Of a stretch of 64,000 nt of DNA, positions 1 through 9,830 are shown piece by piece. Source of the stretch: Flavobacterium haoranii (GTDB lineage: Bacteria; Bacteroidota; Bacteroidia; Flavobacteriales; Flavobacteriaceae); assembly GCF_009363055.1 (NCBI RefSeq), contig NZ_CP045292.1:2807083-2871082 (forward strand), read 5' to 3'. Within the stretch, counting starts at the first letter, position 1. Each line of letters starts with the position of its first letter. The notes beneath the pieces are model-generated. The model had not been told where the DNA came from. It ran no database searches and worked only from the letters and a program-made list of their open reading frames with translations. The translations under genes were made by a program, and so were the position numbers.

Positions 1-36
1 GAAAATAAGACATTATTTGATTTAGCAAATACATAA
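1..36 (+). CDS. Possible C-terminal tail of an upstream gene (partial)
   Basis: Frame 1 is open from the first base and ends at a TAA at 34-36, giving an 11-residue tail ending LFDLANT. It lies 40 bp before a promoter-like element, so it could be the end of the preceding gene. The fragment is far too short to name a family, and an open frame of this length can occur by chance. Confidence 0.25.
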   Translation, partial: ENKTLFDLANT

Positions 37-78
37 AAAAATTTACAATATTAGTCTACTAATTCTATAGATTAATAG

Positions 79-87
79 TATATTTGC
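79..87 (+). promoter_or_regulatory. Promoter -7 element of the sulfate-assimilation operon
   Basis: The sequence TATATTTGC matches the Bacteroidota -7 consensus TAnnTTTG and lies 20 bp before the ATG at 108. A -33 TTG box at the usual spacing is not obvious. The position fits transcription of the four-gene cys operon that ends at the terminator near 3211. Confidence 0.55.
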
Positions 88-107
88 ATATTAATTTTTA
101 GACGAGT

Positions 108-344
108 ATGATACTAGATATATTGCGTTCAAAAAAAACTAATGAAATATTTAGTCGAAATACTAAAATTTCAGCATTAAAAGCTGTAACCTGGCGTTTA
201 CTAGGGACTATTGATACAATGGTAATTTCTTATTTTATGACAGGAAGTGTAAAAATTGCGTTTTCAATAGGCAGTTTCGAGGTTTTTACAAAAATGGTAC
301 TTTATTTTATACATGAAAAAGTTTGGGATAGATGGACAAGATAA
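108..344 (+). CDS. DUF2061 family small membrane protein
   Basis: This 78-aa protein has the look of the DUF2061 family: an N-terminal basic stretch, a conserved core beginning KAVTWRLLGTIDT (about residues 25-37), a hydrophobic segment through residues 38-65, and the terminal motif HEKVWDRW. Family members are often encoded beside sulfate-assimilation genes, but their biochemical role is not established. The stop codon overlaps the start of cysH by 13 bases, which implies translational coupling. A membrane-associated accessory role in sulfur assimilation is inferred from context only. Confidence 0.8.
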   Translation: MILDILRSKKTNEIFSRNTKISALKAVTWRLLGTIDTMVISYFMTGSVKIAFSIGSFEVFTKMVLYFIHEKVWDRWTR

Positions 345-1060
345 CAAAAGAGAATTTGCAATATTGGAATGATAAATTAAATAACATTTCATTAGAAAAT
401 ATTTTAGATATAGTTTTAAAAAATGTAGAAGGAAGAGTTGTGTTTTCTACTTCATTCGGAATTGAAGATCAAGTTTTAACACATTATTTAAATCCTTTTC
501 ATAATAAAGTTGAAGTTTTTACTTTAGATACTGGTCGCCAGTTTAATGAAACTTATGAAGTTTTTCAAAAAACACAAAGTAAGTATCCTAATTTAACTAT
601 AAAAACTTATTATCCGGAAGAAGCTGATATTCAAGAATATTATCAAAAATCTGGTGTAAATGGTTTTTATAATAGCATTGAAGAGCGTAAACAATGTTGT
701 TTTATTCGAAAGGTAAAACCTTTGAATAGAGCTTTAAAAGGTGCTTCTGTTTGGATTACAGGTTTACGTGCTGAACAATCTGCTAATAGAGAAAGTATGC
801 AGTTTTTAGAATGGGATGAAGATCATCAATTGGTTAAATTCAACCCATTGTTGCATTATACTTTAAAAGATGTTGAAGCAGAAATAAATGAGTTTAATAT
901 TCCAATAAATAGTTTGTATAAAAAAGGTTTCCTAAGTATTGGTTGTGCGCCTTGTACTAGAGCTTTGGAACCAGGAGAAGACTTTAGAGCTGGCCGTTGG
1001 TGGTGGGAAGATGGTAAAAAAGAATGTGGTTTGCATCTTCATGAAAGTAAAAATAATTAA
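332..1060 (+). CDS. cysH: Phosphoadenylyl/adenylyl-sulfate reductase
   Basis: This 242-aa enzyme reduces activated sulfate (APS or PAPS) to sulfite in assimilatory sulfate reduction. The catalytic cysteine is in the C-terminal ECGLH motif (Cys232). Two further cysteine pairs, C122-C123 and C205-xx-C208, are the signature of the [4Fe-4S]-containing APS reductases. The enzyme is therefore more likely to use APS than PAPS, which fits the absence of an APS kinase gene here. It overlaps the DUF2061 gene and is followed after four bases by cysD, in one operon with cysN. The ATG at 332 gives the normal family length. Confidence 0.93.
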   Translation: MDKITKENLQYWNDKLNNISLENILDIVLKNVEGRVVFSTSFGIEDQVLTHYLNPFHNKVEVFTLDTGRQFNETYEVFQKTQSKYPNLTIKTYYPEEADIQEYYQKSGVNGFYNSIEERKQCCFIRKVKPLNRALKGASVWITGLRAEQSANRESMQFLEWDEDHQLVKFNPLLHYTLKDVEAEINEFNIPINSLYKKGFLSIGCAPCTRALEPGEDFRAGRWWWEDGKKECGLHLHESKNN

Positions 1061-1064
1061 ATAA

Positions 1065-1964
1065 ATGAAAATGAGAAATCATTTAGATGAATTAGAAAAC
1101 GAAAGTATCTACATTTTACGTGAAATTGTAGCGCAATTTCAAAAGCCTGTGTTATTGTTTTCAGGAGGAAAAGATTCTATTACTGTAGCTCGTTTAGCAC
1201 AAAAGGCTTTTTATCCTGCTAAAATTCCATTTGCTTTTATGCATATTGATACCGGACATAATTTCCCGGAAACTATTGAATTTAGAGATAAGTTAATTAA
1301 TGAGTTAGGTGTAGAGCTGATTGTTCGTTATGTTCAAGATAGTATTAATCAAAATAAGGTTCAAGAAGAAACTGGGAAATATGCAAGTAGAAATGCATTG
1401 CAAACTATTACATTGTTAGATGCTATAGAAGAATTTGGTTTTGACGCTTGTATTGGCGGTGCTCGTAGAGATGAAGAAAAATCAAGAGCAAAAGAACGAA
1501 TATTTTCAGTTCGAGATGATTTTGGACAATGGGATGCTAAAAAACAGCGACCTGAGATGTTTTCAATTTTAAATGGAAGAATCAATTTTGGAGAAAATGT
1601 AAGAGCTTTTCCTATTAGTAATTGGACAGAAGAAGATGTGTGGAGTTATATAAAAAGAGAAAATCTTGAGTTACCTTCCATATATTTTTCGCACGAAAGA
1701 AAATTAGTAAAACGTGATGGCGCAATTTTAGCTTTTTCAGAATATTTAAATTTAGTTGAAACTGATGAAATTGTTATGGGTCAAGTTCGTTTTAGAACTG
1801 TTGGCGATATGACATGTACTGCAGCATTATATTCTGAAGCTAATTCAATTGATACTATTATGTTTGAAAATAAAAACTCTAAATCTTCAGAAAGAGGAGC
1901 AAGAATTGATGATAAACGTTCTGAAGCAGCTTTAGAACAAAGAAAAAAAGGAGGTTATTTTTAA
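1065..1964 (+). CDS. cysD: Sulfate adenylyltransferase subunit 2
   Basis: This 299-aa protein is the ATP pyrophosphatase-type catalytic subunit of ATP sulfurylase, which with CysN makes APS from sulfate and ATP. The PP-loop SGGKDS is at residues 33-38, and the conserved GGARRDEEKSRAKER stretch lies near the middle. The C-terminus shows the GDMTCTAA motif typical of CysD. The length matches the family (about 300 aa). A second ATG two codons in (1071) is an alternative start. The gene sits four bases after cysH and three bases before cysN. Confidence 0.95.
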   Translation: MKMRNHLDELENESIYILREIVAQFQKPVLLFSGGKDSITVARLAQKAFYPAKIPFAFMHIDTGHNFPETIEFRDKLINELGVELIVRYVQDSINQNKVQEETGKYASRNALQTITLLDAIEEFGFDACIGGARRDEEKSRAKERIFSVRDDFGQWDAKKQRPEMFSILNGRINFGENVRAFPISNWTEEDVWSYIKRENLELPSIYFSHERKLVKRDGAILAFSEYLNLVETDEIVMGQVRFRTVGDMTCTAALYSEANSIDTIMFENKNSKSSERGARIDDKRSEAALEQRKKGGYF

Positions 1965-1967
1965 TTT

Positions 1968-3212
1968 ATGGAATTACTAAAAATAAATACAGCAGGAAGT
2001 GTAGATGACGGAAAAAGTACCTTAATAGGTCGATTTTTATATGATAGTAATGCACTTACTTTAGAACAAGAAGAGTTAGTTAGAAAAAAAACAACAGAAA
2101 AAGGATTAAAAGATTTAGACTTCTCTGTAATAACAGATGGTTTAATCGCTGAAAGAGAACAAGGAATTACAATTGATGTTGCTCATATTTATTTTTCAAC
2201 AGAAACTCGAAAGTTTATTATAGCCGATAGTCCAGGTCATATTGAATATACGCGAAATATGGTTACAGGAGCTTCAAATTCTGAAGTTTCTATTGTTTTA
2301 ATCGACGCGAGAAAAGGTTTGTTAGAGCAAACGTATAGACATTTTTTTATCAGTCATTTATTGCGATTAGAATCGATAGTTTTTTGTGTAAATAAAATGG
2401 ATTTAGTCGATTTTAGCGAAGATGTTTTTTTGAAAATCGCCTCAGATATTGAAAAAATGACCAATAAACTCGAAGGATTTAAACAAAAAATTTCTATAGT
2501 TCCAATTAGTTCGTTAAAAGGAGATAATGTCGTTTTTCCTACAAAAAACATGAATTGGTACAAAGGAGATACATTATCTAATATTTTACATAATTTTAGT
2601 AAAAGTGAAAATGAAAATTGCGATTTTAGAATGGATGTTCAACAAGTTTTTCATGTACAAAATGACGAGTTTGTAGATTATAGATCATATGCTGGGAAAA
2701 TTAGTTCAGGGAAGATTAAAGTTGGTGATTCTGTTATTGTTTTGCCTTCAGAAAAAAAATCTAAAATTATTGAGATTAGAAAATTTGAAACTGTTTTAGA
2801 AGAAGCTATAAAAGGTGATTCTATTCAAATTAGATTACAAGATGATATTGATATTAGTAGAGGAATGATGTTTGTTAAAGAAAATGATGAATTTCTATTC
2901 GAAAAAGAATTACAATCTAAAATAGTTTGGTTAGATGAGAAGCCAATGAATCCGTTATTAAAATATTTAATTCAATCTGGTTCGAGAATTCAAGTTTGTA
3001 AAATACAAGAAGTTATAAATTCAATTCAACCTGAATCTCCTTTAGGAAATCATTCAGTAAATGAGATTAAATTAAATGATATTGCGACTGTAAAAATAAA
3101 ATTAGCCAATCCACTTTTTGTTGATCGATATGATGAAAATAAATCGAATGGATCGTTTATATTAATTGACCAACAAACAAATAATACTGTTGCAGTTGGT
3201 TTTGTAGAATAA
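1968..3212 (+). CDS. cysN: Sulfate adenylyltransferase subunit 1 (GTPase)
   Basis: This 414-aa translation-factor-like GTPase powers APS formation by CysD. The P-loop GSVDDGKST is at residues 10-18, the G3 motif is DSPGHIEYT and the G4 motif is NKMD. EF-Tu-like beta-barrel domains fill the C-terminal half. There is no fused CysC (APS kinase) domain, consistent with a pathway that goes straight from APS to sulfite through the iron-sulfur CysH. It is the last gene of the operon, and a strong intrinsic terminator begins at its stop codon. Confidence 0.94.
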   Translation: MELLKINTAGSVDDGKSTLIGRFLYDSNALTLEQEELVRKKTTEKGLKDLDFSVITDGLIAEREQGITIDVAHIYFSTETRKFIIADSPGHIEYTRNMVTGASNSEVSIVLIDARKGLLEQTYRHFFISHLLRLESIVFCVNKMDLVDFSEDVFLKIASDIEKMTNKLEGFKQKISIVPISSLKGDNVVFPTKNMNWYKGDTLSNILHNFSKSENENCDFRMDVQQVFHVQNDEFVDYRSYAGKISSGKIKVGDSVIVLPSEKKSKIIEIRKFETVLEEAIKGDSIQIRLQDDIDISRGMMFVKENDEFLFEKELQSKIVWLDEKPMNPLLKYLIQSGSRIQVCKIQEVINSIQPESPLGNHSVNEIKLNDIATVKIKLANPLFVDRYDENKSNGSFILIDQQTNNTVAVGFVE

Positions 3213-3240
3213 AAAATCCCGATTTTTCGGGATTTTTTTA
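3211..3240 (+). terminator. Intrinsic terminator after cysN
   Basis: A perfect GC-containing stem (AAATCCCGA paired with TCGGGATTT) with a loop of about three bases runs directly into a T tract. The flanking A and T runs make it work in both directions, so it could also terminate the convergent marC gene, whose stop codon is at 3245. Confidence 0.9.
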
Positions 3241-3244
3241 TGGT

Positions 3245-3867
3245 TTATATTTCGTTAATAATACTTACAATAGCACTTATAATGTATTGAATTCCTATCG
3301 CAATGGTAAGAAACCCGATGACTCTGGAAATTGCAACAATTCCAGAAGAACCTAAAATCCTTGCCAAATAATGTCCGCTTCTCAAAATGGCATAAATTGC
3401 AATAGCAATTGCTAAAATAGCAAAACTTGAAGCGATGATTTCTAATGTTGTGTTGTGATCTTGGTAATAAGCAATTAATAATGAAATTGAACCAGGCCCT
3501 GCTAGCATGGGCATTGCAAGTGGAGTAAGAGCAATATGATGTCTTTCCTCTACTTCTTTTCTTACTTTTTTATTAATTCCTTTATTTTTACTAAACTGAC
3601 CGTTTAATAAACCAAATCCTGAACTCGTAATTATAAGTCCACCTGCAATACGTAAAGCGGTAATTGTTATTCCAAAGAAACTCAAAACATATTGTCCTAA
3701 AAAGAACGATATAACTAAAATAATAAAAACATTTAGTGATGTTTTTAAAGAAACAATAGCTCTTTCTTTTTGGTGTAATCAGATGTTAATCCAACAAAAA
3801 TAGGAATGGTTCCTAAAGGATTTAAAACCGAAAAAAGTGCGGCGAACAAATAAATAAAAGTATCCAT
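3245..3867 (-). CDS. marC: MarC family integral membrane protein (frameshifted)
   Basis: The reconstructed protein is about 207 aa, begins MDTFIYLFAALFSVLNPLG and has about six hydrophobic segments, as expected for MarC/NAAT-family membrane proteins. The substrate is not known for most members. As written the frame breaks near 3767-3771: five T's (A's on the coding strand) where six restore TKKERAIVSL, so one base is missing from a homopolymer. The intact downstream part begins at MSFFGITIT. A true pseudogene is possible, but a sequencing deletion is more likely given the same pattern across the window. Confidence 0.82.
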
Positions 3868-3981
3868 AGAATTTTTTTACAAAATTAAATCTTTAATTGA
3901 AATTATAAATTTAAAATAAAGTTATTTCAAAGTTATCAATCACTCATTTTTTTTATTAATTTTATGAAAACAATTTAAAAG

Positions 3982-4338
3982 ATGAAAACATTAGTATTAG
4001 GTGCCACAACAAATAAAGAACGCTATTCTTATAAAGCGATTCATAATTTGATAGGAAAAAGTCATCAAGTTGTTGCTATTGGTTCAAAACAAGGAATGGC
4101 TTTAGATGTACCTATTGAAACTGAAAAAATGCCTTATCATGGAATAGATACGGTAACTTTATATTTAAACCCAATTCATCAGCGCGAATATTACGATTAC
4201 ATTATATCGTTAAAACCAAGACGTGTGATCTTTAATCCTGGAACTGAAAACCCTGAATTTTATACAATTTTAATGGAAAACGGAATTGAGTACGAAATTG
4301 CCTGTACGTTAGTTCTTTTGGCTACGAATCAATACTAA
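3982..4338 (+). CDS. CoA-binding domain protein (YccU-like)
   Basis: This 118-aa protein is a single Rossmann-like CoA-binding domain. It begins KTLVLGATTNKERYSYKA and contains the VFNPGTENPE-like segment (here IFNPGTENPEF) characteristic of the family. Small stand-alone proteins of this type bind CoA or nucleotides, but their physiological role is unclear. The gene converges on the symporter gene, and the two coding ends overlap by 30 bases (4309-4338). Confidence 0.8.
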   Translation: MKTLVLGATTNKERYSYKAIHNLIGKSHQVVAIGSKQGMALDVPIETEKMPYHGIDTVTLYLNPIHQREYYDYIISLKPRRVIFNPGTENPEFYTILMENGIEYEIACTLVLLATNQY

Positions 4339-5757
4339 ACCTAAGAAAGTTAAAATTCCGTTTACAATTAGTATTTCAAAACCAAAATCAAACCCAAACC
4401 AGTCGTTGCTTTTAGCGTTTAGAAGTAATGAAATTGCAACAGCACTAAGAGCAATGATTGGCGAAAGTTTATCTTTAATTTGCCATTTTGTAAATAAACC
4501 AAAAGCAAATAAACCTAATAAAGGTCCATAAGTAAAACCAGCATATTTTAATACTTTGTCAATAATACTTTTGTCTTCAAAACCATATTTGAAAAATAAA
4601 ATAACAAGTATAGAAATAATTACAAATGAGAAATGAATACGCTTTCTTATTTGTATTTGTTTTGCTTCACTATGTTTAGATTCTATGTCTAAAATATCTA
4701 CACAAAAACATGTAGTTAAAGAAGTTAAAGAACTATCGGCACTAGAATAAGCGGCTGCAATAAGTCCTAGTATAAAACTAAAAGCAACTACAATTCCTAA
4801 ATGATGATTGGCTAAAATTGGAAATAAATTATCTCCATGTGCGTCAATACCATTTTTTGCAGCATATTCTGTAAATAACAATCCCATTACTAGGAAAAAG
4901 AAATTCACAATGGTTAAAACTATGGTAAACCAAAACATGTTTTTTTGAGCATCTTTTAAACTTCTACATGTTAAGTTTTTTTGCATCATATCTTGATCAA
5001 GTCCTGTCATAACAATGGCAATAAAAGCACCTGAAAGAAACTGTTTCCAAAAATATTTGGGTGAACTCACTTCTTCAAAAAAGAATGTTTTAGAAAATGA
5101 ACTTTCCGCTAAATAATCTGAAAAATTCGATATAGAAATTCCTAAATCTGCTGAAACTACATAAATACAAATTCCTACTGAAACTAGCATAAAAAGAGTT
5201 TGTAAAGTATCGGTCCAAATAATAGTTTTTATTCCCGATTTAAAAGTGTATAACCAAATTAATAAGATAGTTGCCGTTACGGTAACCCAGTAAGGGATGT
5301 TTAACGGATCGAAAACTAAGGTTTGTAAAACATTGGCAACTAATAATAATCTTAAGTTGGAACCAACGGTTCTTGAAATTAAAAAGAACCAAGCTCCGGT
5401 TTTATATGAATAGTTCCCAAATCTATCTTTCAAATAAGTATAAATTGTAGTTAAGTTTAATTTGTAATATAGCGGAAGTAAAACTGTTCCAATTACAAAA
5501 TATCCTAAAATGTAACCTAAAACTAATTGAAAATATACAAACTGAGAAGTTTCAACTTTTCCTGGAACTGAAATAAAAGTGACTCCAGATAGCGAAGCAC
5601 CAATCATTCCAAATGCAACTAAATACCATGGTGATTGTTTGTTTGCCTTAAAAAACGAATTGTTGTTACTGGTTTCGTTTCTTCCAGTAAAGTAGGAAAA
5701 CAGTATTAAAACAGAAAAATAGGCGAGTATTAAAAATAAAATGGTAGTAGGTTGCAT
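4309..5757 (-). CDS. Sodium:solute symporter (SSS family)
   Basis: This ~482-aa polytopic membrane protein has about 13 hydrophobic helices and is a typical SSS-family transporter. Visible family features include [20 protein letters not shown] in the second helix region, the [11 protein letters not shown] loop and the SADSSLTSL motif late in the protein. The substrate (sugar, proline or other) cannot be told from sequence. I place the start at ATG 5757 (MQPTTILF); an upstream in-frame TTG at 5775 would fall inside the promoter element at 5772-5780. The 3' end overlaps the CoA-binding gene tail to tail. Confidence 0.87.
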   Translation of the reverse strand: MQPTTILFLILAYFSVLILFSYFTGRNETSNNNSFFKANKQSPWYLVAFGMIGASLSGVTFISVPGKVETSQFVYFQLVLGYILGYFVIGTVLLPLYYKLNLTTIYTYLKDRFGNYSYKTGAWFFLISRTVGSNLRLLLVANVLQTLVFDPLNIPYWVTVTATILLIWLYTFKSGIKTIIWTDTLQTLFMLVSVGICIYVVSADLGISISNFSDYLAESSFSKTFFFEEVSSPKYFWKQFLSGAFIAIVMTGLDQDMMQKNLTCRSLKDAQKNMFWFTIVLTIVNFFFLVMGLLFTEYAAKNGIDAHGDNLFPILANHHLGIVVAFSFILGLIAAAYSSADSSLTSLTTCFCVDILDIESKHSEAKQIQIRKRIHFSFVIISILVILFFKYGFEDKSIIDKVLKYAGFTYGPLLGLFAFGLFTKWQIKDKLSPIIALSAVAISLLLNAKSNDWFGFDFGFEILIVNGILTFLGLVLIRSQKN

Positions 5758-5771
5758 ATCGATTAATTTTA

Positions 5772-5780
5772 GCAAATATA
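5772..5780 (-). promoter_or_regulatory. Promoter -7 element of the symporter gene
   Basis: On the minus strand this reads TATATTTGC, an exact TAnnTTTG match, 15 bp before the ATG at 5757. It lies back to back with the recR promoter element 35 bp away. Confidence 0.55.
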
Positions 5781-5814
5781 AAAGAATAAATACTTATCTA
5801 AAATTAGACTTTTG

Positions 5815-5823
5815 TATTTTTGC
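5815..5823 (+). promoter_or_regulatory. Promoter -7 element immediately before recR
   Basis: TATTTTTGC fits TAnnTTTG but ends only four bases before the recR ATG at 5828. Initiation at the usual distance would begin at or next to the start codon, suggesting a leaderless or near-leaderless transcript. Confidence 0.45.
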
Positions 5824-5827
5824 AGTT

Positions 5828-6448
5828 ATGGAATTACCTTCTAAACTTTTAGAAAATGCTGTAAACGAAATTTCGCAATTACCTGGTATAGGTAAGCGTA
5901 CTGCTTTGCGTTTAGTTTTGCATTTATTAAAGCAACCACAAGAACAAACAAATGATTTAGCAAATTCACTTTTGGTATTGCGAAATAAAATACAATATTG
6001 TAAAAGTTGTCATAATATTTCCGATTTAGAGATTTGTGATATTTGTTCAAATGTTTCAAGAGAACAATCATTGGTTTGTGTGGTAGAAGATGTTCGTGAT
6101 GTAATGGCAATTGAAAACACAGGTATTTTTAAAGGAGTTTATCATGTACTTGGTGGAAAAATTAATCCAATTGAAGGTGTTGGTCCAAGTCAGTTAAATA
6201 TAAAAACATTGGAAGAAAAAGTAGCTTCAGGAAATGTCCAAGAAGTTATTTTCGCTTTGAGTTCTACTATGGAAGGTGACACAACTAATTTTTATATCTA
6301 TAAACAGATTAAAGATTATAATGTTAAAACTTCTACAATAGCAAGAGGAATAGCTGTTGGAGATGAATTGGAATATGCCGATGAAGTTACCTTAGGCAGA
6401 AGTTTGCTTAATAGAATTCCATTTGAAACTTCAATCAAACCATATTGA
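5828..6448 (+). CDS. recR: Recombination mediator protein RecR
   Basis: This 206-aa protein acts with RecO/RecF to load RecA on gapped DNA. The N-terminal helix-hairpin-helix shows [12 protein letters not shown], followed by the C4 zinc motif (Cys58, Cys61, Cys70, Cys73) and a Toprim domain containing [14 protein letters not shown] and YHVLGG. An upstream in-frame start (5741) would add about 29 residues unlike RecR, so I use ATG 5828, which gives the family length. Divergently transcribed from the symporter gene. Confidence 0.95.
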   Translation: MELPSKLLENAVNEISQLPGIGKRTALRLVLHLLKQPQEQTNDLANSLLVLRNKIQYCKSCHNISDLEICDICSNVSREQSLVCVVEDVRDVMAIENTGIFKGVYHVLGGKINPIEGVGPSQLNIKTLEEKVASGNVQEVIFALSSTMEGDTTNFYIYKQIKDYNVKTSTIARGIAVGDELEYADEVTLGRSLLNRIPFETSIKPY

Positions 6449-6500
6449 TAAAATTTTAATCAAAAATTAGTAATAAGTTCGTTTTTTTAATTGTAAAAAC

Positions 6501-6508
6501 TATATTTG
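6501..6508 (+). promoter_or_regulatory. Candidate promoter of the polysaccharide export operon
   Basis: TATATTTG matches the Bacteroidota -7 element and lies about 75 bp before the ATG at 6582. The leader between them contains a stem-loop (6523-6559). A good -33 box is not evident. Confidence 0.45.
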
Positions 6509-6522
6509 TTATCTAATTTAGT

Positions 6523-6559
6523 ATGCTTTGCATTTTTGATTTTAAAAATGGGAAAGCAT
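6523..6559 (+). promoter_or_regulatory. Leader stem-loop upstream of the Wza-like gene
   Basis: Nested inverted repeats form one long hairpin: ATGCTTT (6523-6529) pairs with AAAGCAT (6553-6559), and CATTTTT (6531-6537) pairs with AAAAATG (6544-6550). No T tract follows, so it is not a standard terminator. It may be an RNA leader structure or a protein-binding palindrome. Function is inferred only. Confidence 0.4.
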
Positions 6560-6581
6560 TCAAAATAAGTATAGATTTTAC

Positions 6582-7373
6582 ATGAAAAAAATATTTTTTT
6601 TATCCATAATTGCAGTATTGTTTACATCTTGTATTTCTACTAAAGACTTAACATATTTGCAGTCAAATCAAACTTCAAAATCAGATTCTATAAAGGTGTC
6701 TCAAGAAGTTTCTAAGCCTTATAGAATACAGACTAATGATATCTTAAGTATTAATATAAAAGCTTTGGATCAAAAATTGGTTGAGATGTTTTCAGTTTCT
6801 CAGTCAACAAGTCAAAATCAAACATCACCTCAAACTTTGTTTTTTCAAGGATATACAGTTGATGATCACGGAAATATTCGTGTGCCAATACTAGGCGAAG
6901 TAAATGTTTTAGGATATACTGCAGATGAGGTAAGGCAAAAAGTTGAAAAGCAATTGCTTGAAGAATACTTTAAAAAAGATGCAAATATTTTTGTTACCTT
7001 TAAATTGGCAGGTTTAAGATATACAATTAATGGAGAAATTGGAAGCCCTGGGACTAATGTATTGTACCAAGATAGAGCAACTATAATGGAAGCTATTGCA
7101 AATTCAGGTGATATAACTACAACTGGAAATCGAAAAGAAGTACAAATTATTAGAAAGTTTGCTCACGGTTTTTAAACCTATAGTATCGATTTGACAAAGG
7201 AAAGTGCTATGAATTCTCCGTTTTTTTACATTCAGCCAAATGATTACATCATTGTTAAGCCATTGAAACAAAAAACTTGGCGTACAGGAGTTACAGGAGT
7301 ACAGTCAGTGGCAACTATTATGACTGCAATTTCTTTAATTACAACATTATTAGTTTTGTCTAAAACATTGTAA
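6582..7373 (+). CDS. Polysaccharide export outer-membrane lipoprotein, Wza-like (in-frame stop)
   Basis: This protein (263 codons) is a Poly_export (Wza/BexD-like) secretin-like exporter. It has a lipoprotein signal peptide with lipobox FTSC (about residues 13-16), a polysaccharide export domain beginning PYRIQTNDILSI, a SLBB-like segment (RYTINGEIGSPG) and a C-terminal membrane helix after TWRTGVTG. An in-frame TAA at 7173-7175 interrupts the reading after KFAHGF, but the same frame continues with family-like sequence (SPFFYIQPNDYIIVKPL). At the break the text is T5A3, and T4A4 would read Phe-Lys and restore the frame, so a miscalled homopolymer boundary is likely. The gene is six bases upstream of the Wzc-like kinase. 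Confidence 0.85.
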
Positions 7374-7378
7374 TTGAA

Positions 7379-9819
7379 ATGCTAGATACTAAAGATTTTA
7401 ATTTTTTTGAATCACAAAATTCATTTGATTTTAAAGGATTCCTTTTAAAAATACTTGGTTATTGGAAGTGGTTTGTATTATCATTGATTTTAACTTTTGT
7501 ATATGCTTATAATGTAAATATCCGTAAAGAAAAGATTTATGGGATGGAATCACATATAGTGGTTGAAGATCAAAATAACCCTTTCTTTACTTCAAATACA
7601 AGTTTGATTTTTAACTGGGGTGGAACTTCAGACAAGGTTCAGACAATCATTACGACTTTAAAATCACGTTCTCATAACGAAATTGTTGTTGATAAATTAC
7701 AATACTATATAAAGTATCTTAAAAAAGGTGAATATTTTTATCAAGATGTTTATGGTGAAGTGCCTTTTTATGTAGAAATTGATAAAAATAAAGGACAACT
7801 TTTTGGGCAATTAATAAAAATTAAATTTCTGTCACCTTCTCAGTATGAATTAAGTGTCGATTTTGCTGAATCAACATCAACACAAGTAATTCAATATTCA
7901 GATTTATCTTTTAAACCTGTAAATGTTTCTGCAGGTGAGTTTAAAAAAGTTTTTAAAATTAATGAAGAAGTAGATTTACCTTTTCTAAATTTAAAAGTTA
8001 TCATTAAACCTGATGCGTTAGAATATGCAAATCAAGAATATTACGTAAGATTTGATGATTTCAATGGAACTGTAGCTGCGTATAAAGGAATTGATGTTAG
8101 TGCTGATGCAAAAGCGTTATCCGTTGTTAGATTGCAAATGGAAGGTTCTAATAAGTATCGATTGGTTGAATATTTGAATACTACAGTTGATGTATTAAGA
8201 AAAATTCAATTTGATAGTAAAAATCAGTTTGCGAATAATACAATTCGATTCATAGATAGTACTTTGAAAGAAATGGAAGATCAAATCAAAGAAGCCGAAA
8301 ATGAATTGAAAGAATTTAGAAGAGGTAAAAATATATTTGAACTTGAAGAAGAAGGAGGTAGTGGACTTTTGAGTGCTAAGTTGTCTGGTTATGATGTAGA
8401 AAAAGATGCAATTAATAGAAAAATTGCATACTATAATTTGCTTAAAAATTATTTAGAAAAAACTACTGATTATTCAAAATTACCTGCTCCTACAGTTGCC
8501 GGAATAGACGATCCAAATGTTATAGGGAATATTTCAAAGTTAATCCAGCTTTCAGCAGAAAGAGCAAATATGTCGTATTCTGTTAAGAATAAAAAATTAT
8601 TTTCTGATTTCGATGTTGAAATGGAATCGATAAAGAAAGTATTGCTAGAAAATATTGCTAGTGCAAAAAGCGCTCTGAATTTAGATTTATCTTTAATCAA
8701 CAGAAATATTGCAAAAGCAGAAGGTGAAGCAAGCTTACTCCCTGAAAATAAGCAAGAGCATATTAAAATCACAAGAAAATATAATTTAAAAGATAAAATT
8801 TACAGCACTTTTTTAGAGAAAAGAAGTGAAGCTGAAATTGTAAAAGCAGCTAATATTTCAGATATTAGTTTCTTAGATCGAGCTAAAGATGTTGGTGGTG
8901 GTTTACGAGGTCCAAAAACTAGTATTAATTATATTTTAGCGGCAATGTTGGGCTTTTTAGTTCCATTGTTAGTGATTTTTGTTATCATATTGTTAGATAA
9001 TAGTATCAATACAACTGACGATATTCAAAAACTAACCAAAATTCCATTAATTGGAGTTATTGGTAAGAAAAATACAGAAAATAATTTATCCGTTTTTGAA
9101 AAACCGAAGTCTCCGCTTGCTGAATCTTTTAGAGCAATTCGTTCTTCTTTACAGTTTATGTATAAAAAACAACAAAAAGAAGGAGCAAAAATTTTGATGC
9201 TTACATCTTCTGTTAGTGGTGAAGGTAAAACGTTTTGTTCTATAAATTTAGCGACAGTTTTTGCTTTGAGTGAAAAGAAAACAGTTATCGTGGGTCTTGA
9301 TTTAAGAAAACCTAAAATATTTGGTGACTTCAATATCGATAATGTTACGGGTGTAGTAAACTATTTAATCGGTCAAAAAACTATTGATGAGGTAATTCAA
9401 AAAACACATATTCCTAATTTAGATGTAATTCCATCTGGACCAATTCCTCCAAATCCTTCCGAATTATTAATGAGTGAAGCTATGGCAGAAATGATAGAGG
9501 AATTAAAAACCAAATACGATTATATTGTGCTAGATACACCACCAGTAGGTTTAGTTTCTGATGCATTGGAATTAGCTCATTTTTGTGATGCCACATTATA
9601 TGTTACTCGTCAAGGCTTTACCAAAAAAGGAATGTTAAGTGTTGTTAATGAAAAGCACAAACGAGGTGAATTGCATAATATTAGTATAATTTTAATGGTT
9701 TTACAAATAAGGCACATTACGGTTATGGTTACGGCTATGGCGCGTATGGTGAAGGTTATCATGATGAACCAATTGAGCCAAAAGGGATAAAAAAGATTAT
9801 AAAAAACATAAAAAATTAA
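7379..9819 (+). CDS. Polysaccharide chain-length/tyrosine kinase, Wzc-like (frameshift near C-terminus)
   Basis: The reconstructed ~813-aa inner-membrane protein combines a Wzz-type chain-length domain (membrane helices about residues 31-45 and 516-539, coiled-coil periplasmic region between) with a cytoplasmic BY-kinase. Walker A is SGEGKT (about residue 614), Walker A' is [11 protein letters not shown] and Walker B is [10 protein letters not shown]. As written the frame is lost near 9694, where one A is missing. Restoring it gives LNGFTNK followed by a Tyr/Gly-rich tail ([19 protein letters not shown]), the usual autophosphorylated tyrosine cluster, ending at 9819. It acts with the Wza-like lipoprotein to export and regulate a polysaccharide. 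Confidence 0.9.
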
Positions 9820-9830
9820 ATTTAAATAAA

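Noticed and set aside
1..107. SAM riboswitch or other known leader before the sulfur operon
   Set aside because: The short spacer shows only a promoter element and no conserved riboswitch core.
1361..1585. Minus-strand open frame within cysD (and similar frames in cysN, wecB, glmS)
   Set aside because: They overlap strongly conserved genes in full and have no family resemblance.
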